64,000 bases of DNA from Betaproteobacteria bacterium UKL13-2 (GTDB lineage: Bacteria; Pseudomonadota; Gammaproteobacteria; Burkholderiales; Usitatibacteraceae), in NCBI GenBank assembly GCA_001602455.1, contig CP012157.1, forward strand, positions 2,847,733 through 2,911,732, read 5' to 3'. Shown piece by piece: positions 55,578 through 64,000 of this stretch. The notes under the pieces are model-generated. The model saw only the letters and a program-made list of their open reading frames with translations. It did not search any database and was not told where the DNA came from. Numbering within the stretch: the stretch's first letter is position 1; every line of letters begins with the position of its first letter. The position numbers and the translations under genes were made by a program.

Positions 55578-55828
55578 GGATCACCTCCAACGTTCAGATA
55601 CCAATATCCGCTCGCGATTCCGGTCCCCACTTTGGGTGACGGTAAAGCGTCGCGGGTCCCACCCCGGTTAATTCTGTCCGCCTGATTCTAGCGCGGCAGA
55701 AAATCGGTGTCGCGCCAGTCTGTTACAAATCCTACTAGGTTCCCTCAGCATACTGTCTTCGACACCGTACGGTGAGCGAGGTTCAGCATTGCGCCGGTTT
55801 GCACAACCTGTTTTTGATTGAGGATATG

Positions 55829-56890
55829 ATGGATTTATTTGAAAACCCAATGGGTACGGACGGATTTGAGTTCGTTGAATACACCGCGCCTGACACTAAG
55901 GCACTCGGTCAATTGTTTGCGCAGATGGGATTTGTCGCCGTCGCGAGGCACCGCTCGAAAAATGTGTTGCTGTACAAACAAGGCGACATCCATTTCATCG
56001 TCAATGCCGAACCCGATAGCTTTGCGCAGTCGTTTGCGCGCGTGCATGGCCCTTCAGCCTGTGCGTTCGGCATTCGCGTCAAAGATGCGGCGTTTGCGTT
56101 CAAGCGTGCTGTGGCATTGGGCGCCAAGCCTTACGAGGGACCGGTTGGCCCGATGGAGCTCAATATTCCCGCGCTGCAAGGCATCGGCGGCTCCCTGTTG
56201 TATTTAATTGACCGCTATGGCACGCAGACGATTTACGATGTGGACTTCTTGCCATTACCCGGTGTGGACCAGCAGCCTAAGGGGGTTGGCCTTGAGTATG
56301 TTGATCACCTGACACACAATGTTTACCTCGGTCGGATGGACACATGGGCACAGTTCTATGAAAAGCTCTTCAATTTCCGTGAAATTCGCTACTTTGATAT
56401 CAAGGGCAAGAAAACAGGGCTGACTTCACGCGCACTCACCAGTCCATGCGGAAAAATTCGTATCCCGATTAACGAGCCATCGGATCAAAAATCGCAAATT
56501 CAAGAATATCTCGACGCCTATAACGGCGAGGGTATTCAACACATCGCTCTTGCCTGTCGTGATATCTACACCACCGTCGAAACCTTGCGAGCACACGGCG
56601 TCAGATTTTTGGATACGCCAGACACGTACTATGCGCTGGTTGATCAGCGCGTCAAAAATCACGGCGAAGATCTTGATCGCCTCAAGCGTAATCGGATATT
56701 GATCGACGGCGAAGGCTTGGATAAGGAATCGCACGAGGACAAACTGTTGCAAATTTTTACGGAAACGGCAATCGGCCCCATTTTCTTTGAGATCATTCAG
56801 CGCAAGGGCAACGAAGGATTTGGCGAAGGTAACTTTAGGGCCTTGTTTGAGGCCATTGAAGCCGATCAAATGGCGCGCGGCGTGCTCTGA
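55829..56890 (+). CDS. hppD: 4-Hydroxyphenylpyruvate dioxygenase
   Basis: Fe(II) enzyme converting 4-hydroxyphenylpyruvate to homogentisate, the second step of tyrosine breakdown. 353 residues from ATG 55829 (GAGG five bases upstream; ATG 55826 is an alternative). Two vicinal-oxygen-chelate domains. The iron ligands are the histidines in [16 protein letters not shown] and in [20 protein letters not shown] and the glutamate in [20 protein letters not shown]. The start of the next gene overlaps its stop (TGATG). First gene of a four-gene aromatic-amino-acid operon. Confidence 0.96.
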   Translation: MDLFENPMGTDGFEFVEYTAPDTKALGQLFAQMGFVAVARHRSKNVLLYKQGDIHFIVNAEPDSFAQSFARVHGPSACAFGIRVKDAAFAFKRAVALGAKPYEGPVGPMELNIPALQGIGGSLLYLIDRYGTQTIYDVDFLPLPGVDQQPKGVGLEYVDHLTHNVYLGRMDTWAQFYEKLFNFREIRYFDIKGKKTGLTSRALTSPCGKIRIPINEPSDQKSQIQEYLDAYNGEGIQHIALACRDIYTTVETLRAHGVRFLDTPDTYYALVDQRVKNHGEDLDRLKRNRILIDGEGLDKESHEDKLLQIFTETAIGPIFFEIIQRKGNEGFGEGNFRALFEAIEADQMARGVL

Positions 56891-58188
56891 TGTCTGCACA
56901 CCTAAACCCGATTCAGTACCAGTCAGGATTCGGTAACCATTTCTCAACAGAGGCGGTGGTCGGGGCGCTGCCAGAGGGCCGAAACTCGCCGCAACGTGTG
57001 GCTTTTGACCTCTATGCAGAGCAAGTTTCCGGCACGGCGTTCACGGCGCCTCGCGCACATAACTTGCGATCATGGCAGTACCGCTTGCGCCCTTCGGCTG
57101 AACATACCGCCTACCAACGCATCGACAACGGACGCCTGCGCACCGCGCCCTGCCATGATTCAATCGCCGCGCCCAACCGGCTGCGCTGGAATCCAATCGA
57201 TATCCCGGCTCAGCCGACCGATTTCATCGATGGACTGATGACGGTTGCGACCAGCGGTAGTGCGCGTACACAGGTCGGCGCTGCCGTGCACCTCTATGCG
57301 GCGAACACAAGTATGCAACGCTGCTTTTATGACGCGGACGGCGAATTGCTGATCGTTCCGCAGCAAGGTGAGCTCAAACTCAAAACTGAGTTCGGCATTC
57401 TCGCTGTCGTACCAGGTGAAATCGCGGTGATTCCGCGCGGGGTCAAGTTTCGCGTTGAAATCGTGTCAGCAGTACGTGGCTATGTTTGCGAAAACTATGG
57501 GCAGCCGCTTCGTCTGCCTGACTTGGGGCCGATTGGTGCCAATGGTCTTGCTAATCCACGCGACTTTCTGGCACCGGTTGCGTGGTTTGAAGCAATTGCT
57601 GGCCAGACGGTCATCGTTGCGAAGTTTGGCGGTCAACTTTGGCAATACCGCACCCAAGGCTCCCCGCTTAACGTGGTCGCATGGCACGGCAACTACACAC
57701 CATACAAATACGACTTGGCGAAGTTCAACGCGATCAACACGGTTTCCTATGATCACTGCGACCCCTCGATCTTCACCGTACTGACATCGCCTTCTGATCT
57801 TGTGGGCACCGCGAACGTCGATTTTGTGATTTTCCCACCGCGCTGGATGGTGGCCGAAAATACCTTCCGCCCACCATGGTTCCATCGTAACTTGATGAGT
57901 GAATACATGGGCCTCATCCATGGCAAATACGACGCGAAGGCCGACGGCTTTGTGCCAGGAGGTGGCTCACTGCACAATTGCTTTTCCGCACACGGACCCG
58001 ATGTTGCGACATTCGCTAAGGCATCGGCCGAGGAACTCAAGCCAAGCTATCAGGGCAATACATTGGCGTTTATGTTCGAGAGCCGCTATGCGTTCGAGCC
58101 TACCGAAGTCGCCATGACGACCCCGTTGCTTCAAGATAACTACGATGCCGCATGGAATGGCTTCGCCTCGGCCAAGGTACCCAAATGA
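56890..58188 (+). CDS. hmgA: Homogentisate 1,2-dioxygenase
   Basis: Ring-cleaving Fe(II) enzyme that turns homogentisate into maleylacetoacetate. The 432-residue protein starts with [20 protein letters not shown], typical of the family. The iron site is in [20 protein letters not shown] and the stretch [18 protein letters not shown]. It overlaps hppD by one base and fahA by four, so the three are translationally coupled. Length is normal. Confidence 0.97.
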   Translation: MSAHLNPIQYQSGFGNHFSTEAVVGALPEGRNSPQRVAFDLYAEQVSGTAFTAPRAHNLRSWQYRLRPSAEHTAYQRIDNGRLRTAPCHDSIAAPNRLRWNPIDIPAQPTDFIDGLMTVATSGSARTQVGAAVHLYAANTSMQRCFYDADGELLIVPQQGELKLKTEFGILAVVPGEIAVIPRGVKFRVEIVSAVRGYVCENYGQPLRLPDLGPIGANGLANPRDFLAPVAWFEAIAGQTVIVAKFGGQLWQYRTQGSPLNVVAWHGNYTPYKYDLAKFNAINTVSYDHCDPSIFTVLTSPSDLVGTANVDFVIFPPRWMVAENTFRPPWFHRNLMSEYMGLIHGKYDAKADGFVPGGGSLHNCFSAHGPDVATFAKASAEELKPSYQGNTLAFMFESRYAFEPTEVAMTTPLLQDNYDAAWNGFASAKVPK

Positions 58189-59213
58189 AATTCGCCTCCT
58201 TCAAACATCCGACTAACCGCGATGGCGTGCTGCATATCGTTGATCGCGCACTCAAACACGCTGTTGATGTTTCCGACATTGCGCCGACGTTGCAGTTTGC
58301 ACTTGAGCATTGGGACTCGCTCCAACGCGCACTACAAGACGAGGCAACAAGCCTCGCGCGTGGCACTAACCGACCTGTCATCGACTTCGCGGCGGCGCTC
58401 GACGCGGGCCGGGTTGCGGCACCACTGCCGCGTACGCATCAGTGGCTCGACGGCTCGGCCTATCTTTCACACGTCGAACGGGTACGGCGCGCGCGCGGCG
58501 ATAAGGTTCCTGAGAGCTACTACCGTGACCCGCTGATGTATCAAGGTGGTGGCGATTCAATGATGGGGCCACGCGATGACCTTATCTGCTTGTCTGAAGA
58601 CTGGGGTATTGATTTAGAGGGTGAAGTCGGCGTCATCACCGGCGACGTACCAATGGGCGTGTCGCCAGCGGAGGCGGGTAGCGCAGTCCGCTTGGTGGTG
58701 CTCATCAACGATGTGTCGTATCGTAAGTTAATCCCTGCGGAGTTGGCCAAGGGATTTGGCTTCGTCAACGGTAAAGGGTTGAACGCGCTCTCGCCCGTCG
58801 CCGTAACGCCAGATGAGTTGGGCGGCGCATGGTGTGATCAAAAGGGAGCGGGTAAGCTCGACTATCGATTGATTTGCCACGTCCGCGGCCAATGGTTTGG
58901 CAATCCCAACGCAGCCGATGACATGACTTTTTCGCTCTTCGATTTGGTCTCGCATGCGGCCAAAACAAGACCACTGATGGCTGGCACGCTAATTGGTTCT
59001 GGCACGGTATCTAACCATGATATCGCGACGGGCTACGCCTGCATCATGGAAAAGCGTCTTGTTGAGCAAGTTGAATTGGGTGCCGCGAAAGAAGAGTTTC
59101 TGAGGTTTGGGGATACCGTTGAAATCGACATGTTTGACCATCACGGCGAAACCATCTTTGGCGCGATCCGAAACCACGTCGTACATTCAACACCACCCAC
59201 GGAAACACGCTAG
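58185..59213 (+). CDS. fahA: Fumarylacetoacetase (fumarylacetoacetate hydrolase family)
   Basis: Hydrolyses fumarylacetoacetate to fumarate and acetoacetate. 342 residues from ATG 58185, which overlaps the hmgA stop as ATGA; a longer reading from 58152 is only the end of hmgA. FAH-domain features: metal ligands in [14 protein letters not shown] and the aspartate in [11 protein letters not shown], with [20 protein letters not shown] near the end. It is the shorter bacterial form. No separate maleylacetoacetate isomerase lies directly beside it; the GST-like gene 1 kb downstream (opposite strand) could serve, but this is inference. Confidence 0.95.
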   Translation: MKFASFKHPTNRDGVLHIVDRALKHAVDVSDIAPTLQFALEHWDSLQRALQDEATSLARGTNRPVIDFAAALDAGRVAAPLPRTHQWLDGSAYLSHVERVRRARGDKVPESYYRDPLMYQGGGDSMMGPRDDLICLSEDWGIDLEGEVGVITGDVPMGVSPAEAGSAVRLVVLINDVSYRKLIPAELAKGFGFVNGKGLNALSPVAVTPDELGGAWCDQKGAGKLDYRLICHVRGQWFGNPNAADDMTFSLFDLVSHAAKTRPLMAGTLIGSGTVSNHDIATGYACIMEKRLVEQVELGAAKEEFLRFGDTVEIDMFDHHGETIFGAIRNHVVHSTPPTETR

Positions 59214-60046
59214 TGGCGGGGCAAACCGATCACACGCTACGCGGCGACTACGCCAATATCCGTCCTGATTACACCGTCGATCAGGACTACAGCCTCTACA
59301 CGGTGGCCGAGCAGGATTTATGGAAACGGCTGTACGCACGGCAATCGGCGTTAATCCCGCACTACGCATGTGATGAGATCATCGACGTCCTCGCGAGCCT
59401 CAATTTAGGCACCGGTATCCCGCGCTTTGACGAAATAAACGTCAAACTGATTGCGGCAACAAGGTGGTCGCTTGTCGCCGTGCCCGGCCTATTGCCCGAT
59501 GACGTTTTTTTCACGCATCTCGCCAACCGCCGCTTCCCTGTTTCGGTGTGGCTGCGAACGCCTGAGGAATTCGAGTACATCGTCGAGCCCGATATCTTTC
59601 ACGATTTTTTTGGCCACGTCCCGCTGCTCTTCAACGAGACTTTTGCAGACTACCTTGAAGCCTATGGCAAAGGTGGCGTTAAAGCAAACGGGCTCAACGC
59701 CTTGGACTATCTTGCGAGGCTTTATTGGTACACCGTGGAGTTCGGCTTGATCTCGACCCCGAAAGGACTTCGCGCCTATGGCGCTGGCATCTTATCGTCA
59801 TCGGGTGAACTTCCCTACTGCGTCCTGAGCCAACAGCCAAACCGCATCCGATTTGATTTACTTCGCGTCATGCAGTCGAACTACAAGATCGACACGTTCC
59901 AAGACACTTACTTCGTCATCGACAGTTTTCAGGAGCTGTTCGACGCGACTGCGCCAGACTTCACGCCGTACTACGTTGAACTACGAGGCCGCCCCGATTT
60001 GACCGCGATGGCGCGACTCGAAACAGACCAACTGATCAAAGTCTAG
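59213..60046 (+). CDS. phhA: Phenylalanine 4-monooxygenase
   Basis: Non-haem iron, pterin-dependent hydroxylase that makes tyrosine from phenylalanine. 277 residues from a GTG start that overlaps the fahA stop by one base (TAGTG). The iron site is DIFHDFFGHVPLLFNETFAD (two His and, further on, a Glu in the segment RLYWYTVEFGLI). The end includes SFQELFDATAPDFTPYYVE. Length is normal for bacterial forms. The pterin-recycling gene phhB is not adjacent. Order hppD-hmgA-fahA-phhA covers phenylalanine to fumarate and acetoacetate almost completely. Confidence 0.95.
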   Translation: MAGQTDHTLRGDYANIRPDYTVDQDYSLYTVAEQDLWKRLYARQSALIPHYACDEIIDVLASLNLGTGIPRFDEINVKLIAATRWSLVAVPGLLPDDVFFTHLANRRFPVSVWLRTPEEFEYIVEPDIFHDFFGHVPLLFNETFADYLEAYGKGGVKANGLNALDYLARLYWYTVEFGLISTPKGLRAYGAGILSSSGELPYCVLSQQPNRIRFDLLRVMQSNYKIDTFQDTYFVIDSFQELFDATAPDFTPYYVELRGRPDLTAMARLETDQLIKV

Positions 60047-60050
60047 AATC

Positions 60051-60090
60051 GGCGGGCAGTTTCAGGCGATTTGGTCTGAAACTGCCCGCC
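60051..60090. repeat. REP-like perfect hairpin
   Basis: GGCGGGCAGTTTCAG, loop GCGATTTGGT, then CTGAAACTGCCCGCC: a perfect 15-bp stem starting 4 bp after the phhA stop. No T-run. Like the hairpin at 25684, it sits next to a copy of the MITE-like element. Confidence 0.75.
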
Positions 60091-60110
60091 AATAGGCGAG
60101 TTTTGCCCAC

Positions 60111-60233
60111 GGTAATTTCTAAAAACCGTCGCGAGCGGGTGAAGTTGGCAGTGAGGAGCGGACACGTACCCAGTGTACGGCGAGTACCGGAACTGACAGA
60201 TTCGCCCGCGCAGTAGGTTTATAGAAGTTCCCC
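60111..60233 (-). repeat. MITE-like intergenic repeat, copy 3
   Basis: Reverse-oriented and more diverged copy. Read on the minus strand it starts GGGGAACTTCTATAAACCTA, keeps ACTCGCCGTACACTGGGTAC and CACCCGCTCGCGACGG in the middle and right parts, and ends in a weak TTTTTAGAAATTACC arm. Confidence 0.7.
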
Positions 60234-60287
60234 ACGGAGAGGGCGCTCTAAAAACACTCGTCATTCCCGCGAGCAACCCCAATGCGC

Positions 60288-62478
<2,191 letters not shown>

Positions 62479-62512
62479 CAGCGCCCCCAGTGCGCCCCAT
62501 CAAATATTCAGG

Positions 62513-64000
62513 CTAACCAACTTGGGGATTCAGTCGCGCAAACGTTGCCGTCATCTTGTTTAGCGCGTTTAGATATGCCTTCGCTGAGGCGATCACAATA
62601 TCTGTGTCGGCGCCAATACCGTTGACAACACGCCCGCCTTTACTGAGCCGTACCGTGACTTCGCCCTGACTGTCAGTGCCCTCAGTCACGTTGTTCACCG
62701 AGTACAGTAGCAACTCAGAGTCGCTCTTGACGACGGTCTCGATCGCCTTGAACGTCGCATCAACCGGGCCGGCGCCGTATGCTTCACACTTCACCTCTCG
62801 ATCTTGATCGGTGATGATGAGCGTTGCATACGGCGGTTCGCCAGTTTCGACGTGCGCGGTCAGTGACACCAAATGATATTGTTCGACCGTCGGCGTCACC
62901 GCGTCATCTGACACGATGGCGTGCAGGTCTTCATCGAAGATTTCTGACTTTTTATCGGCGAGCTCTTTGAATTTCTTAAATGCCGAGTTCAACGCCACCT
63001 CCGATTCAAGCTCGATACCCAACTCTTTCAAGCGCTCGCGAAATGCGGAGCGCCCCGACAGTTTGCCGAGTGTAAGACGGTTGTTGTGCCAACCGACGTC
63101 TTGGGCACGCATAATTTCGTAAGTTTCACGATGTTTCAAAACGCCGTCTTGATGGATACCCGATTCATGGGCGAAGGCATTTGCGCCAACCACTGCTTTA
63201 TTCGGCTGCACTGGGTAGCCGGTGATGGTTGAAACCAGGCGCGAGGCAGGCACGATTTGAGTCGCGTCGATACGGGTTTCCACACCAAAATAATCTTTTC
63301 GGGTCTGGATGGCCATGACGACTTCTTCGAGCGCTGCGTTTCCAGCGCGCTCACCTAAACCGTTGATGGTGCATTCCACCTGACGGGCACCAGCCTTGAC
63401 CGCTGCGAGCGAATTCGCCACCGCCATGCCGAGGTCGTTGTGGCAGTGTGTGGACCACACCACTTGGTCGGCGTTTGGCACACGCTCCAATAATGTTTTG
63501 AAACGGTCGGCCCACAATTCTGGAATGCTGTAGCCCACTGTGTCAGGCACGTTGATGGTTTTTGCACCGGCCTTGATAACTGCCTCAAACACACGACAGA
63601 GAAAATCCATTTCACTACGAACCGCATCTTCTGCCGAGAACTCGACATCGTCGGTAAAGGTGCGTGCAAATTTCACCGCGTCAATGGCCCCCTGCAGTAC
63701 TTGGTCCGGTGTCATACGGAGTTTGTGCTGCATATGAATCGGCGAGGTCGCGATAAAGGTGTGAATACGCCCTCGCGTAGCGGGTTTGATCGCCTCACCC
63801 GCCTTCTGAATATCGCCAACTTGTGCTCGTGCGAGTGAGCATATGGTCGAATCCTTCACCGCCGTGGCGACAGCGTGAATCGCCTCAAAGTCGCCCTGAC
63901 TCGCGGCCGCAAATCCTGCCTCAATCACATCAACACGCATCTTCTCAAGTTGTTTGCCGATGCGTACCTTTTCTTCCTTCGTCATCGATGCGCCCGGGCT
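62513..64000 (-). CDS. leuA: 2-Isopropylmalate synthase, 5' end beyond the window
   Basis: Condenses acetyl-CoA with 2-oxoisovalerate, the first step of leucine synthesis. The window holds about 495 residues. The visible N-terminus begins in the family's [14 protein letters not shown], so the first ~20 residues lie past base 64000 and the internal ATG at 63985 is not the start. The TIM barrel with [19 protein letters not shown] (metal ligands H-x-H) and [20 protein letters not shown] are intact. The C-terminal regulatory domain (about 395-490) that mediates leucine inhibition is complete. Confidence 0.96.
   Translation of the reverse strand, partial: SPGASMTKEEKVRIGKQLEKMRVDVIEAGFAAASQGDFEAIHAVATAVKDSTICSLARAQVGDIQKAGEAIKPATRGRIHTFIATSPIHMQHKLRMTPDQVLQGAIDAVKFARTFTDDVEFSAEDAVRSEMDFLCRVFEAVIKAGAKTINVPDTVGYSIPELWADRFKTLLERVPNADQVVWSTHCHNDLGMAVANSLAAVKAGARQVECTINGLGERAGNAALEEVVMAIQTRKDYFGVETRIDATQIVPASRLVSTITGYPVQPNKAVVGANAFAHESGIHQDGVLKHRETYEIMRAQDVGWHNNRLTLGKLSGRSAFRERLKELGIELESEVALNSAFKKFKELADKKSEIFDEDLHAIVSDDAVTPTVEQYHLVSLTAHVETGEPPYATLIITDQDREVKCEAYGAGPVDATFKAIETVVKSDSELLLYSVNNVTEGTDSQGEVTVRLSKGGRVVNGIGADTDIVIASAKAYLNALNKMTATFARLNPQVG

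Overview
The window is 64 kb of a moderately GC-rich proteobacterial chromosome. The blocks rimP-nusA-infB-rbfA-truB-rpsO-pnp and guaA/guaB next to a DUF4124 gene, rnfH, ratA and smpB are arranged as is typical of Betaproteobacteria. I infer a betaproteobacterium from this and would not name a genus. No rRNA, tRNA or CRISPR array is visible.

Layout. 0.3-9.5 kb (minus strand) is the transcription/translation operon rimP-nusA-infB-rbfA-truB, with rpsO and pnp behind their own promoter. 10-22.2 kb (plus) holds three paralogous TonB-dependent receptors in tandem, each closed by a terminator, followed by exbB-exbD-exbD-tonB: an outer-membrane uptake system with its energy module. The third receptor has its signal peptide out of frame at a short G tract. 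22.3-24.2 kb is cysC-thyA-folA. 24.2-25.7 kb is an accessory patch: a membrane protein and a small cysteine-rich protein lie between folA and a second, decayed folA 3' end, followed by a dispersed inverted-repeat element. 25.7-34.8 kb (minus) has dnaE, two alpha/beta hydrolases, a wax-ester/diacylglycerol acyltransferase gene split by a 1274-bp IS5-family element, and tadA. A channel-like protein, a RidA protein and a frameshifted HEPN gene follow.

36.1-44.0 kb is a decaying accessory/defence island. It holds a frameshifted tyrosine recombinase, a DUF3883-type gene, an overlapping Phd-PIN-XRE operon, a helicase fragment, an antitoxin/DUF1016 chimera, a second partial recombinase, apparent IS-end debris, a three-gene DUF operon and a RES-Xre toxin-antitoxin pair with a perfect 13-bp dyad upstream. 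Matching 49-bp and 219-bp blocks lie at both sides of the first half.

44.0-52.8 kb returns to housekeeping genes: guaA (carrying a small inserted element with a 13-G run that breaks the frame), a Tet-like MFS exporter, guaB, a lipoprotein, a DUF4124 protein, rnfH, ratA, smpB (whose 3' end is tandemly amplified at a 141-bp period) and an EamA transporter. 53-64 kb has dapD, pilU, a lipoprotein, the phenylalanine/tyrosine degradation operon hppD-hmgA-fahA-phhA, a GST, purB and leuA (cut by the window end).

Two dispersed repeat families recur between genes: a ~130-140 bp element with terminal inverted repeats (three copies) and GGCGGGC-type hairpins (five places).
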